The notes below the pieces were generated by a model. It searched no databases. It saw nothing but the letters and a program-made list of their open reading frames with translations, and was not told the origin of the DNA. A DNA stretch of 38,100 nt from Shewanella sp. (GTDB taxonomy: Bacteria; Pseudomonadota; Gammaproteobacteria; Enterobacterales; Shewanellaceae): contig JAJNAU010000015.1 of assembly GCA_021462625.1 (NCBI GenBank), positions 1-38,100 on the forward strand, in the 5' to 3' direction. Shown in pieces: positions 8,013-16,446 of the stretch (the stretch's first letter is position 1; each line of letters starts with the position of its first letter). A program made the translations under genes and the position numbers.

Positions 8013-9521
8013 ATGACTGAACAAGTTCAAATCCAAGATGAAAACAAGTTGATTGCGGAACGTCGTGCCAAGCTGGAACACATCCGCAAGACCAGCCCTG
8101 CCAACGGCCACCCCAACACCTTCCGCCGCACCCACAAGGCTGCGGATCTGCAGGCAGAGTTTGGCGGTAAGTCAAAGGAGGAGTTGGAAACTTTGGGTTT
8201 CCGCACAAGCATTGCCGGCCGTATCATGGCCAAACGTGGTCCATTCCTGGTGCTGCAGGATGTGTCCGGTCGTATTCAGGTGTATGCCGACAAAGACGTA
8301 CAGGCTGATCTCAAAGACAAGTATCAGGGTTTGGATATCGGTGACATCATCGGCGTAACCGGTATGCTGCACCTGTCCGGTAAGGGCGACCTGTATGTCA
8401 ACATGGAACAGTATCAGCTGCAGACCAAGGCGCTGCGTCCACTGCCTGAGAAGTTCCACGGTTTGACCGACCAGGAAACCCGTTACCGTCAGCGTTATGT
8501 TGACCTTATCGTAAATGAAGAATCCCGCGAAGCTTTCAAAATGCGCTTCAAGGTGATTTCAGCTATCCGTAACTTTATGATCAAGAACGAGTTCATGGAA
8601 GTTGAAACCCCTATGATGCACCTGATCCCAGGCGGCGCGTCTGCCCGTCCATTTATCACTCATCACAATGCGCTGGACATCGACATGTACCTGCGTATTG
8701 CGCCAGAACTGTACCTGAAGCGTCTGGTTGTGGGTGGCTTCGAGCGTGTGTTCGAAATCAACCGTAACTTCCGTAACGAAGGTATCTCACCACGCCACAA
8801 TCCTGAATTCACTATGATGGAATTCTATATGGCGTACGCAGATTACAACGATCTTATCGATCTGACGGAAGAGATGTTGTCTTCCATCGCCAAAGATCTG
8901 TGTGGTGACACTAAGCTGACTTACGGCGAGCACACCATTGATTTCGGTGGCCCATACACCCGTATGAGTATGCTGGAAGCCATTCAGCACTACAACTCAG
9001 ACAATGCGACCATTCAGGCCATGACCTATGAGCAGGTGAAGGATCTGGACTTCATGCGCAACCTGGCCAAGAGCCTGGGCATTGAAGTGGAAAGCTTCTG
9101 GAGCTGTGGACAGCTTTTGGAAGAGATCTTCGGTGAAACTGCTGAACCTAAGCTGATGCAGCCTACCTTCATCACCGGCTATCCAGCGGATATTTCTCCT
9201 CTGGCCCGTCGCAGCGATGATAATGACTTTATCACCGACCGTTTCGAGTTTTTCATCGGTGGTCGTGAAGTGGCCAATGGCTTCAGTGAGCTCAACGATG
9301 CTGAAGATCAGGATGCCCGCTTCAAGGCTCAGGTTGCTGCCAAAGATGCCGGTGACGACGAAGCCATGTTCTACGATGCTGACTATGTTCGCGCTCTGGA
9401 ACACGGTCTGCCACCCACAGCAGGTCAGGGTATCGGTATTGACCGTCTGGTCATGCTGTTTACCAACACTCACACTATCCGTGATGTGATCCTGTTCCCT
9501 GCGCTGCGTCCAGAGGCGTAG
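8013..9521 (+). CDS. lysS: Lysyl-tRNA synthetase, class II
   Basis: The enzyme charges tRNA-Lys with lysine in the cytosol. It has 502 residues, close to E. coli LysS (505). An N-terminal OB-fold anticodon-binding domain spans about 65-150. The class II catalytic core follows, with motif 2 at about 251-271 (RNFRNEGIS...[10 protein letters not shown]) and motif 3 at 473-481 (GIGIDRLVM). The start ATG 8013 has GAGCGGAAA just upstream. It lies 16 nt after prfB, so the two are probably co-transcribed, and a strong terminator follows at 9552. Confidence 0.97.
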   Translation: MTEQVQIQDENKLIAERRAKLEHIRKTSPANGHPNTFRRTHKAADLQAEFGGKSKEELETLGFRTSIAGRIMAKRGPFLVLQDVSGRIQVYADKDVQADLKDKYQGLDIGDIIGVTGMLHLSGKGDLYVNMEQYQLQTKALRPLPEKFHGLTDQETRYRQRYVDLIVNEESREAFKMRFKVISAIRNFMIKNEFMEVETPMMHLIPGGASARPFITHHNALDIDMYLRIAPELYLKRLVVGGFERVFEINRNFRNEGISPRHNPEFTMMEFYMAYADYNDLIDLTEEMLSSIAKDLCGDTKLTYGEHTIDFGGPYTRMSMLEAIQHYNSDNATIQAMTYEQVKDLDFMRNLAKSLGIEVESFWSCGQLLEEIFGETAEPKLMQPTFITGYPADISPLARRSDDNDFITDRFEFFIGGREVANGFSELNDAEDQDARFKAQVAAKDAGDDEAMFYDADYVRALEHGLPPTAGQGIGIDRLVMLFTNTHTIRDVILFPALRPEA

Positions 9522-9551
9522 TCGCGCAGCGCGCACTGCGTGAAGGAAAAC

Positions 9552-9582
9552 AAAAAGCCAACTCACATGAGCTGGCTTTTTT
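9552..9582 (+). terminator. Rho-independent terminator after lysS (probably bidirectional)
   Basis: AAAAAGCCAACTCA pairs with TGAGCTGGCTTTTT with one mismatch and a very short loop, followed by T residues. The minus-strand reading also ends in a run of five T, so it can serve the convergent small gene at 9602-9847 as well. Confidence 0.85.
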
Positions 9583-9601
9583 CATGGGCGAATGCCGGAG
9601 A

Positions 9602-9847
9602 CTATTGCTGTAGCATAATGGTGTCAGTCACCTTGATACTGGTGTTGGCAAGAGCGGTTTTGACTGGCTGCACAGCGGCATTGGCCGATTCTGCCTGACG
9701 TTCGAAATCCAGTATCAACAGATCGTTAACCGAGTGGATAAGGGCATCGATACAGTCAACATCAATCAACTGCATGCGAATGTTTTCAAAGTCAACCAGT
9801 TCTACCAAAGGGGTGTCGGTCAACAGGCTGAAACGATAGGTTTGCAT
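9602..9847 (-). CDS. Small conserved-looking protein of unknown function (81 aa)
   Basis: An 81-residue protein starting at ATG 9847 with a clear AGAGGAC ribosome site 7-8 nt upstream. It has no signal peptide, membrane helix or cysteine cluster; the single Cys is in a hydrophobic segment. It alternates acidic residues and short hydrophobic stretches, such as TPLVELVDFENIRM and VNDLLILDFE, and looks like a compact alpha/beta fold. A -10-like TAAAAT lies about 30 nt upstream of the ribosome site. It is single, convergent with lysS and divergent from holD. No family was recognised. The ribosome site and codon pattern make it a likely real gene. Confidence 0.6.
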   Translation of the reverse strand: MQTYRFSLLTDTPLVELVDFENIRMQLIDVDCIDALIHSVNDLLILDFERQAESANAAVQPVKTALANTSIKVTDTIMLQQ

Positions 9848-10024
9848 TTTTTTGTCCTCTGTTTGTCTTGCCGGGATTTTACCTCAAGCCCGGGCAACAC
9901 AAGTGATTTTGGTGTTGAATTAATGGATAGGGGGCCAAAATCAGCGCATTGGTGATGTCAAAGGCTGTGCTGGCACCTTTAGGCTGGTATCCTTGGCACA
10001 GGTTTAAGCCATGATGGAATCGCA

Positions 10025-10378
10025 ATGAAACAACAAGACTATCTGGACGCCATGGGGATCAGCCGTTGGCGGAGGCTCAGCGGCGAGCCCCGCAGTTTGC
10101 TGCTTTGTGATAATCCCAGAGTGGTGGATGGTCATCCGCTGGTGGCGGCTGTGCTTCGAGTGATGGATCTGGATATTGATAAGTGCCATGTTGCGGATCG
10201 GCTGCAGGCCGGTGATGAGGTCATCTGGGATATGCGCTTGATGAATCGTCCTCATAAGCCCGGCATTCTGTACTCCTCCCCGTTGAATAAGCTGCTGGAG
10301 GGCAGCGAGAGTAAGCGTGCCCTGTGGCAGCAAATCTGCAAACTGCAGGCTCAGGTGCAAGAGGCTCAGAGCAAATGA
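10025..10378 (+). CDS. holD: DNA polymerase III psi subunit
   Basis: Psi, with chi (HolC), links the clamp loader to single-strand-binding protein. The 117-residue protein is weakly conserved like all HolD proteins. Its N-terminal YLDAMGISRWRRLSG is the segment that contacts the clamp loader in the family. The C-terminal RALWQQICKL matches the E. coli HolD ending RAALWQQI. It overlaps the next gene, rimI, by ATGA, and holD-rimI is the same pair as in E. coli, which settles the assignment. It is shorter than E. coli psi (137 aa). GGAA lies 6-9 nt upstream of the start. Confidence 0.85.
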   Translation: MKQQDYLDAMGISRWRRLSGEPRSLLLCDNPRVVDGHPLVAAVLRVMDLDIDKCHVADRLQAGDEVIWDMRLMNRPHKPGILYSSPLNKLLEGSESKRALWQQICKLQAQVQEAQSK

Positions 10379-10839
10379 GTGTTGATATCCGTAAGCTCAA
10401 TGTCGTGCAGGCACCTTTGATGGCGCAGATTGCTACGATGGCCCACTCCCACCCCATGAGTTTAAACACCATAGAGAGTTGCTTTGGCAACTTCTACCAA
10501 AGCTTTGGAGTATTTGAGCAGAGTACTCTGGCAGGCTTTGTTATCCTGCATCAGCTGTTTGAAGTCTCCACGGTTATCGATATCTGTCTTGAACCTGGTT
10601 ATCAGGGACGGAGGCTTGGCAAGGCGTTGATGCTGAAGGGGATCGACTGGCTCAACACCACTGAGGCGGAGCTACTGTTGCTGGAAGTTCGCGCCGGAAA
10701 CGTCAGTGCGATTGCACTGTATCGCAAGCTCGGCTTTGAGGTGACCGGCGAGCGTAAAGGGTATTACCGGAGCGAAGAGAGTACAGAGGATGCAGTGTTG
10801 ATGTCGCTGTCTTTGAAAGCCGGGAAATTACCGGCTTGA
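10375..10839 (+). CDS. rimI: Ribosomal protein bS18 N-alpha-acetyltransferase
   Basis: This GNAT-family enzyme transfers acetyl from acetyl-CoA to the N-terminal alanine of ribosomal protein bS18. The 154-residue protein has the acetyl-CoA loop [14 protein letters not shown] (about 77-90) and the RimI hallmark [20 protein letters not shown]. It ends with the GYYR...EDAVLMSL segment seen in E. coli RimI (148 aa). The start chosen is the ATG overlapping the holD stop. An open frame extends 51 nt upstream inside holD but has no reason to be used. The two genes are translationally coupled. Confidence 0.92.
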   Translation: MSVDIRKLNVVQAPLMAQIATMAHSHPMSLNTIESCFGNFYQSFGVFEQSTLAGFVILHQLFEVSTVIDICLEPGYQGRRLGKALMLKGIDWLNTTEAELLLLEVRAGNVSAIALYRKLGFEVTGERKGYYRSEESTEDAVLMSLSLKAGKLPA

Positions 10840-10867
10840 TAGGTCAGTGGGGTGACGACTCTGAAAT

Positions 10868-11188
10868 GAAATAAAGCAAAACAGTCCCTGAATCATCTGC
10901 CGAGCCGGTATTTTTTGTGATTTCAGAGAGTTTAGCGCAGGCGCTGTACAAGCCAAGGGGCGCGCTCCGAGTGCCCGAATGCGCTCGGCAATCACATCCA
11001 CTGCCAATGACAGCTCCCTATACTGCTGTTCAAACATCAGCTGCAGGGTGTTAAACATGGGCCCGTGACGTTTCAGTGAAAGCTGTGGGTGTTGAGGTAC
11101 AGGCTGCAGGTCCTGTCAATGATGGGTTCAGATCTGCGGTAATTGCCTCACGGTCTGCCTGCTTGAAACCGATATTAATCTGAGCCAT
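10868..11188 (-). pseudogene. dps: Degenerate dps gene (ferritin-like DNA-binding protein)
   Basis: Starting at ATG 11188, with GGGGAAGG upstream, MAQINIGFKQADREAI reads as the Dps N-terminus. The homology then jumps frames. [10 protein letters not shown] is followed by TGA where Dps has the Trp of FHWNVTGP. Another frame gives [13 protein letters not shown] and the helix with [12 protein letters not shown], which carries the ferroxidase-type D and E residues. A third stretch, [20 protein letters not shown], lies in a different frame, and the match returns as ARQMIQGLF before being lost near 10868. So there are at least three frameshifts, one TGG-to-TGA change and a missing C-terminal third. 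The product would have been an iron-storing, DNA-protecting dodecamer. It is now dead. Confidence 0.85.
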
Positions 11189-11303
11189 GTCGCACCTTCC
11201 CCAACTCTTTGATGGAGCCATGATAGATTCAGCTCCTAATCGAATAAAGTGGGCAAATCAGGCTAATGTAACCTGGCATTCGTGTGATAGTGACGGCAAG
11301 ACG

Positions 11304-11330
11304 ACTGGCAACAGTTGAAATGCTGCCAGT
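11304..11330 (-). terminator. Hairpin just after the excinuclease-like gene (weak terminator candidate)
   Basis: ACTGGCA (11304-11310) pairs with TGCCAGT (11324-11330) 10 nt beyond the stop codon of the minus-strand gene. No T-run follows on the minus strand, so intrinsic termination is doubtful. Confidence 0.3.
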
Positions 11331-11340
11331 TCAACCTGAC

Positions 11341-11781
11341 TTATTGCTTGAGTTTAACTATCTCGCCTGTCAGTGCCACTCCCGCGACCAGTGTGCCGGC
11401 ACCACACTGGAAGGTCTCTTCACTGGTAGTCAAGTTGTTTCTGTAATTGGATTTGATGTTGATAACCGCATTACCGCCTTCTTTGATCGCTCTGTTTTTC
11501 AGCTCGAGCATGGCTGACAGAAATACCCACTGGCAGGCTTCCTCATCACTCTTGTTGAAGGCGTTGGTTTTCTTGTTGGTCTTGATTTCAGACAGGGCTT
11601 TTTCAACCTCAGGGTGAGCTTGGTTGCCGAAGTAGAAAGTCACATCATGGCCCAGCTTACTTTGGGCGACAGGCAGAGCCATGGCATCTGCAATGGTGTA
11701 GTTGCCAATTTCATCGCGGGCAAATGAAGGTGCTGCCAACAACGCCAGCGATAGTAAGCTCAGTACAGACAGCTTTTTCAT
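11341..11781 (-). CDS. Small exported protein of the 'excinuclease ATPase subunit-like' family
   Basis: The 146-residue protein begins with a clear Sec signal, MKKLSVLSLLSLALLAAPSFA, cleaved before RDE. The mature part has two cysteines, in EEACQW and TFQCGAG, that could form a periplasmic disulfide. It carries the blocks TNKKTNAFNKSDEEACQW and EGGNAVINIKSNY. These blocks are characteristic of a Vibrio/Shewanella family often labelled excinuclease ATPase subunit. The label is misleading, because there is no ABC ATPase motif and the protein is exported. The GGNAV segment recalls the YbjQ fold, but this is only a hint. The ATG at 11781 is preferred over 11784 because of its spacing from GAGAG. 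Function is unknown. Confidence 0.8.
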   Translation of the reverse strand: MKKLSVLSLLSLALLAAPSFARDEIGNYTIADAMALPVAQSKLGHDVTFYFGNQAHPEVEKALSEIKTNKKTNAFNKSDEEACQWVFLSAMLELKNRAIKEGGNAVINIKSNYRNNLTTSEETFQCGAGTLVAGVALTGEIVKLKQ

Positions 11782-11893
11782 CATAGTGCTCTCAATTACC
11801 ATATCCAACAATTACTTTAGCGGGGCTGGTTAAAGTTTGCACGGCGACTGGCAAGGCAGCGCCATAAGGCGCAGCTTGTCAACGGTAAGCAGT

Positions 11894-12859
11894 TTATTTC
11901 ACCTCAACCCCTTTGGCCTGCAAATCAGCATGGTAGCTTGAGCGCACCAGTGGACCACTGGCGGCGTGGGTAAAGCCGATTTTCATGGCGTAGTCATGGA
12001 AGGCGTCGAACTCCTGAGGCGTCACATAGCGCTTGACCGGCAGGTGGAACTTGGATGGCTGCAGGTACTGGCCTAGGGTCAGCATGTTGACATTGTGCTC
12101 ACGCAGGTCCCTAAGCACCTGTTCAATCTCTTCATTGGTTTCACCCAGTCCCAGCATAATACCCGACTTGGTGGGGATATGCGGATGACGCTCTTTAAAG
12201 CGCTTGAGCAGATCCAGCGACCACTGATAGTTGGCACCGGGACGCGCCTTGCGATAGTGGGCTGGTGCAGTTTCCAGGTTGTGGTTGAACACATCCGGTG
12301 GTTCGGTGGCCAGAATATCTAGCGCAGCATCGATACGGCCACGGAAGTCAGGCACCAGGATCTCAATCTTGATATCCGGATTTAAAGCGCGGATTTCACG
12401 GATACAGTCGGCAAAATGTTGGGCACCGCCATCACGCAGATCGTCACGGTCAACTGAGGTGATCACCACGTACTTGAGCTTCATTTCGCTGATGGTCTTG
12501 GCCAGTTTCTTCGGCTCTTGCGCATCCGGTTTGAGCGGGCGACCATGAGCGACATCGCAGAAGGGGCAGCGGCGGGTGCAGATAGCACCCAGAATCATAA
12601 AGGTGGCGGTACCATGGTTGAAACACTCTGCCAGGTTAGGGCAGGAGGCTTCTTCACACACAGAATGCAGGCCATTACTGCGCAACGCCTGTTTGATGCC
12701 ATCGATACGCTGGCTGGAGGCCGGCAGTTTTACGCGCAACCAATCTGGCTTGCGTAATATATCTTCCCGCTCTGAAGGCATCACCTTCACCGGAATTCGG
12801 GCAACTTTATCGGCGTCACGCAGTTTTACGCCGGGTTGTAATCTATCGGGTCTGCTCAT
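11894..12859 (-). CDS. lipA: Lipoyl synthase (radical SAM)
   Basis: LipA inserts two sulfurs into octanoyl groups on lipoyl domains of pyruvate and 2-oxoglutarate dehydrogenases and GcvH. The 321-residue protein has the auxiliary cluster cysteines C68, C73, C79 and the radical SAM CxxxCxxC at C94, C98, C101, at the same positions as E. coli LipA. The C-terminal RSSYHA supplies the serine that ligates the auxiliary cluster. Its ATG overlaps the lipB stop (ATGA), so LipB (transfer of octanoate) and LipA (sulfur insertion) are made together. A weak hairpin without T-run lies at 11859-11872 after the stop. Confidence 0.98.
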   Translation of the reverse strand: MSRPDRLQPGVKLRDADKVARIPVKVMPSEREDILRKPDWLRVKLPASSQRIDGIKQALRSNGLHSVCEEASCPNLAECFNHGTATFMILGAICTRRCPFCDVAHGRPLKPDAQEPKKLAKTISEMKLKYVVITSVDRDDLRDGGAQHFADCIREIRALNPDIKIEILVPDFRGRIDAALDILATEPPDVFNHNLETAPAHYRKARPGANYQWSLDLLKRFKERHPHIPTKSGIMLGLGETNEEIEQVLRDLREHNVNMLTLGQYLQPSKFHLPVKRYVTPQEFDAFHDYAMKIGFTHAASGPLVRSSYHADLQAKGVEVK

Positions 12860-13512
12860 AATGTGTTTGCTAATCCTTCAAGGTGTGTCAGTTGGCTGTA
12901 GCCTAGACGTTTGCTAAAGGTATCGACCAGTTCGTTGCCGGCCTGCTGCACAGTTTGCGGGCCGCCCAGAGCCTTGCACTGGATCATTTCCAAACCGGAA
13001 TAGCCGCAGGGATTGATGCGTAGAAAGGGAGCAAGATCCATATCCACGTTCAATGCTAGGCCATGAAAGGAGCAACCTTTACGGATCCGCAGGCCCAGAG
13101 AGGCTATCTTGCGTTCATCGACATAGACTCCGGGAGCATTCGCTTTGGCGTAGGCCTCAATGCCATAAGGTTTGAGCAAATCTACCAGGCTTTGTTCTAT
13201 GTCGGTGACCAACTGACGCACGCCCAGTTTACGGCGTTTGATATCGAGAAGAGGATATGCGACTAGCTGACCTGGGCCGTGATAGGTCACCTGACCACCA
13301 CGGTCTACCTGAATGACAGGAATATTTCCCGGGTTAAGTATGTGCTCGGCCTTGCCCGCCTGTCCCTGAGTGAAAACGGGTGGATGTTCTACCAGCCACA
13401 GCTCATCGGGACTGTTTTCATCCCGATTATCTGTATAGTACTGCATAGCGTGCCACACGGTTTCATAGTCCTGTCGCCCCAGGTGACGAACCTGTAATAT
13501 ATCCTTATGCAA
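12856..13512 (-). CDS. lipB: Octanoyl-(acyl carrier protein):protein octanoyltransferase
   Basis: LipB moves octanoate from ACP to the lipoyl-domain lysine. The protein has 218 residues with [14 protein letters not shown] (71-84), K135 in ERKIASLG and C169 in NPCGYSG, the acyl-enzyme Cys/Lys pair at E. coli positions. The start is read as TTG 13512, because AGAGG lies 6-10 nt upstream and the next in-frame ATG would delete the conserved N-terminus. A TATAAT -10 box lies 34 nt upstream of the start (13546-13551), so lipB-lipA probably has its own promoter. The lipB stop overlaps the lipA start. Confidence 0.96.
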   Translation of the reverse strand: MHKDILQVRHLGRQDYETVWHAMQYYTDNRDENSPDELWLVEHPPVFTQGQAGKAEHILNPGNIPVIQVDRGGQVTYHGPGQLVAYPLLDIKRRKLGVRQLVTDIEQSLVDLLKPYGIEAYAKANAPGVYVDERKIASLGLRIRKGCSFHGLALNVDMDLAPFLRINPCGYSGLEMIQCKALGGPQTVQQAGNELVDTFSKRLGYSQLTHLEGLANTL

Positions 13513-13545
13513 GGGCCACCTCTCCCCGCTGAAATATGTGGTGCC

Positions 13546-13551
13546 ATTATA
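13546..13551 (-). promoter_or_regulatory. -10 box of a predicted lipB-lipA promoter
   Basis: A perfect TATAAT on the minus strand lies 34 nt upstream of the lipB TTG. The -35 region at 17-18 bp spacing (TATACC/GTATAC) is poor. The promoter may depend on an activator or be weak. Confidence 0.4.
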
Positions 13552-13625
13552 CTTGAGTGTTTTGCGATGGTATACAGATCACGGCTTTGCCATCGAGGGA
13601 TTTGAACCCTGAGCGGTTTGACTGG

Positions 13626-13904
13626 TTACAAAACGCGCTTGACCCCATCGATGGCAGCCAGCTCGGTATACAGGGTTTCAACCATTTCCTTGCTTTCTAC
13701 TGTGACGCGAATGGTGACTGAGTAGTAGGTGCCTTTGCTTGAGACCTTGGTGCGGGGCACATAATCTCCAGGAACATGCTTCTGTACTATGGCTACCACT
13801 TTATCGGCCAGGGTGTCGTCGGCGTTGCCCACGACTTTGTAAGGGAAAGAGGCCGGAAACTCCATCAGCTCTTCAAAACGGGTATTCAGATCGGAATTAG
13901 TCAT
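13626..13904 (-). CDS. ybeD: DUF493/UPF0250 family protein YbeD
   Basis: A 92-residue ferredoxin-like (ACT-resembling) small protein (E. coli YbeD, 87 aa). Recognisable blocks are [26 protein letters not shown] and the C-terminal GVKRVL. It always sits between dacA and lipB in enterics, and it does here. Its biochemical role is unknown; a regulatory or binding role in lipoate or envelope metabolism has only been guessed from context. It is 113 nt from lipB. Confidence 0.93.
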   Translation of the reverse strand: MTNSDLNTRFEELMEFPASFPYKVVGNADDTLADKVVAIVQKHVPGDYVPRTKVSSKGTYYSVTIRVTVESKEMVETLYTELAAIDGVKRVL

Positions 13905-14112
13905 GTTGAATTCTCTAAATAGGATGTAATCGGGATATCAATTTCATTTAACAGTCAGTCTATTTCAGTGGATTGAAAACCGCACTTTGTGAGGGTTCAG
14001 GACTTTTGTGTTGTGTTGCTTTTAAAGGGTTCAGCCTGCTTCAATCATTGTGTCTGGAAGTGAAAGCCCTGTCGGGCTCTGAATTGGCAATACTATTGAT
14101 GAAGTTGGTATC

Positions 14113-14130
14113 TAGGGTCAATAGACCCTA
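14113..14130. repeat. 18-bp inverted repeat TAGGGTC-AATA-GACCCTA
   Basis: Perfect 7-bp arms around a 4-nt centre. It is too short and lacks a T-run for a terminator. It lies in the region where a ybeD promoter would be expected, so an operator is possible, or a dispersed repeat. Confidence 0.45.
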
Positions 14131-14181
14131 ATATGGCGACTTTTGTACGCTTTTCAAGTGCGCGGGCAGACCCTCAAACAC

Positions 14182-14206
14182 AAAAAAGCCACCCGCAGGT
14201 GGCTTT
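14182..14206 (-). terminator. Rho-independent terminator after dacA
   Basis: On the minus strand, AAAGCCACC, loop TGCG and GGTGGCTTTTTT give a strong stem with a T-run. It lies 19 nt after the dacA stop. Confidence 0.9.
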
Positions 14207-14224
14207 CCGATGTCAGTTGATTGA

Positions 14225-15403
14225 TTAACCTAACCAGCTGGCGAACAGTTGCTTGAAGTAGTCGATTAACTTGCTCCACCAACTGCCTTCGTTCACTTCC
14301 TCAAGGGTCACCAGCGGGAACTCGGCCACATCTTTGCCGTTAATCTGGAAGTACAGACGACCCACAACGTCGCCTTTGGACAATGGAGCAGTCAGCTCTT
14401 TGGTCAGCTCATATTGAGCTTTGAGATCCTTGCCCTGACCACGGTTAATGGTAATCGGGGTGTCTGTCAGTACGCCCAGTTTGACTTTCTCTTTGTCACT
14501 AAACCAGATTGGCTCTTCGGTGAAGGTGTCACCGGCTTTGAACGGGGTAACGGTTTCGAAGAAGCGGAAGCCGTAGTTGAGCAGTTTCTTGCTCTCGGAG
14601 GCACGGGTGTTGGCGCTCTTGGTTCCCAGTACCACAGCAATCAGACGCATGTCATTTTTGGTGGCTGAGCTTACCAGATTGTAACCGGCACCAGAGGTGT
14701 AGCCGGTTTTTATGCCGTCTACATTCAATGACTTATCCCACAGTAGACTGTTGCGGTTGTACTGGGGAATATTGTTATAGGTAAATTCTTTTTCGCGGTA
14801 GATTTTGTACTCATCAGGCACGTCGCGGATCAGGGCAGCGCCCAGCAACGCCATATCGTATGCAGTGGTTTTCTGATCTGCACGATCCAGGCCGTGGGAG
14901 TTCTCAAAGTGAGAATCCGTCATGCCCAGCTGTTTGGCCCAGGAATTCATCAGGTCCACGAAGGCACCTTCAGTACCGGCAATGTGCTCAGCCATGGCAA
15001 CACAGGCATCGTTACCTGATTGTATGATAATCCCCTTGTTCAGATCAGAGACTTTGACCTTGTCACCCACCTCAATAAACATCTTGGAGGAGTCCGGGAA
15101 GTTTTTCGCCCAGGCATTCTTGGAGATCAGTACATCGTCATCGAGCGATATGTTGCCGCGTTTGATCTCCTGACCAATAACATAGCTGGTCATCATTTTG
15201 GTCAGACTGGCAGGGTTGAGACTTTCATAAGCATTGCGTTCGGCAATCACTTTGCCGGTGGTGTAGTCCATCAACACATAAGCTTTGGCGGCGACGTCCG
15301 GAGAGTCCGGAATGATCATAGGCGCTGCATGAGAAGCGACGGAAACTGCAAGCCCAGTCATGACCAGGATTGCTTTAAAAGATCCTTTGACAAAATTCTT
15401 CAT
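14225..15403 (-). CDS. dacA: D-alanyl-D-alanine carboxypeptidase (PBP5 type)
   Basis: The enzyme removes the terminal D-Ala from peptidoglycan pentapeptides at the periplasmic face of the inner membrane. The 392-residue precursor has a signal peptide ending VASHA (cut near residue 27). It carries the penicillin-binding motifs S66-L-T-K69, S129-G-N131 and K232-T-G234, then a C-terminal beta domain. The final amphipathic helix (SWWSKLIDYFKQLFASWLG) anchors it to the membrane. It lies downstream of rlpA and has its own predicted extended -10 promoter and terminator, so it can be expressed alone. Confidence 0.97.
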   Translation of the reverse strand: MKNFVKGSFKAILVMTGLAVSVASHAAPMIIPDSPDVAAKAYVLMDYTTGKVIAERNAYESLNPASLTKMMTSYVIGQEIKRGNISLDDDVLISKNAWAKNFPDSSKMFIEVGDKVKVSDLNKGIIIQSGNDACVAMAEHIAGTEGAFVDLMNSWAKQLGMTDSHFENSHGLDRADQKTTAYDMALLGAALIRDVPDEYKIYREKEFTYNNIPQYNRNSLLWDKSLNVDGIKTGYTSGAGYNLVSSATKNDMRLIAVVLGTKSANTRASESKKLLNYGFRFFETVTPFKAGDTFTEEPIWFSDKEKVKLGVLTDTPITINRGQGKDLKAQYELTKELTAPLSKGDVVGRLYFQINGKDVAEFPLVTLEEVNEGSWWSKLIDYFKQLFASWLG

Positions 15404-15450
15404 TACTTTCGTACGTCTTTTTAGTTAAATTAAAATGGCAATTAGCAGCG

Positions 15451-15480
15451 AGTATAACATTATCCCTACCGGAATTTTAA
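15451..15480 (-). promoter_or_regulatory. Predicted extended -10 promoter for dacA
   Basis: TGTTATACT on the minus strand (15451-15459) is an extended -10 (TGnTATACT). The -35 region at 17 bp spacing is AT-rich but poor, as is allowed with an extended -10. The start would be near 15444, giving a leader of about 41 nt. Confidence 0.5.
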
Positions 15481-15645
15481 TTAGTGCCTGCTCATATTTT
15501 GCGGATTTATCCTCAGCGTAGAGATTCACAGGGTGTTATCTCCCCGGGGTTGAAATTGGCGTGTTGTTCCTTATTAAACAAATAATTTGTCCAAGAGTTC
15601 AGCATGGCTGACATTTTGGTGATTTATCTGCCAGGAACTGTGAGT

Positions 15646-16446
15646 TCAATCTGCTTTTAGCGGCATAACCAGAAAGCTTTGGGGATAGCCGTCAGCGCGC
15701 AGCATTTGCAGCAGTTCCTCAGCCAGCCTGTGCTGCCCAACCGGGCCAAGCTGCAGACGATACAGCTCGCCCTGCTGTTGCAGTCGTGATTTCAACTGAT
15801 GTTTGGCTTCCAGCTCATTGGCCAGCGTGACTAATCTCGCCTTGTCTTGGGATGCGAGTAGTTGGATATAGTACTGCGGTTTTGCGTCCAGGTTGGCTAA
15901 TTGTGGCAACTGAGGACTGCTGATGTAGATGGCTTCCACTTGCACATTGGCTGTGCCGGTTTTGAGCATATCCAATTTGGCGGCAGCGGCGTAGGAGAGA
16001 TCGATAATCCGCCCGCCATGGAAGGGTCCTCTGTCGTTGACCCGCACGATAACCTGCTTCTGATTGTCCAGGTTGGTGACTTTGACATAGCTCGGTAGCG
16101 GCAGGGTTTTGTGCGCGGCTGTCATAGAATACATGTCATAGCGCTCGCCATTGGAGGTTAGATGGCCATGGAATTTAGCCCCATACCAGCTGGCGACACC
16201 TCGGTATGAATAGCCCTGACCGGAGGGCATCACATCATAGGTCTTGCCCAGTACCGTATAGCGACGATTCCCATGACGGCTGTATGGTTCATATCTAGGC
16301 TGGGCGTTTTCAACCTTGGTTACATCCGGTGCGTTTTTCGGCGCCGTATCATCGGCCATATCATAGCGACCACCTCCGGCGCAGCCGCCCACTACAGTGG
16401 CGATGGCCAGCAGACCGCTGAGCAGCAGAAGATTAGTTTTGGTCAT
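15646..16446 (-). CDS. rlpA: Septal ring lytic transglycosylase RlpA (lipoprotein)
   Basis: From ATG 16446 it encodes 266 residues with a lipoprotein signal (VVGGC, lipid Cys at 22). The double-psi beta-barrel (about 80-165) carries E101, H112 and D138, matching catalytic residues described in Pseudomonas RlpA. A C-terminal SPOR domain (about 190-265) binds denuded glycan at the septum. The frame stays open to 16524, but the lipobox fixes the start near 16446 or 16452. The start lies inside the end of mltB (14-20 nt overlap), so the two transglycosylases are translationally coupled. Confidence 0.95.
   Translation of the reverse strand: MTKTNLLLLSGLLAIATVVGGCAGGGRYDMADDTAPKNAPDVTKVENAQPRYEPYSRHGNRRYTVLGKTYDVMPSGQGYSYRGVASWYGAKFHGHLTSNGERYDMYSMTAAHKTLPLPSYVKVTNLDNQKQVIVRVNDRGPFHGGRIIDLSYAAAAKLDMLKTGTANVQVEAIYISSPQLPQLANLDAKPQYYIQLLASQDKARLVTLANELEAKHQLKSRLQQQGELYRLQLGPVGQHRLAEELLQMLRADGYPQSFLVMPLKAD

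Larger units (their letters stand above)
13905..14224. other. Intergenic region between dacA and ybeD
   Basis: This 320-bp stretch holds the dacA terminator (14182-14206), a perfect inverted repeat (14113-14130), a small AGCCC/GGGCT hairpin at 14065-14078 and the upstream region of ybeD. No gene is seen. The terminator means ybeD is probably transcribed from a promoter in this gap, but none stands out. Confidence 0.5.

Noticed and set aside
9970..9995. TGGCAC resembling a sigma-54 -24 element before holD
   Set aside because: The matching -12 element (TTGCA) is not at the required spacing.
13587..13608. tRNA T-arm-like sequence (GGTTCAAATCCC, minus strand) after ybeD
   Set aside because: There is no acceptor stem, anticodon arm or D arm around it, and the T-stem has a mismatch. 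It is probably chance, though a tRNA fragment cannot be ruled out.
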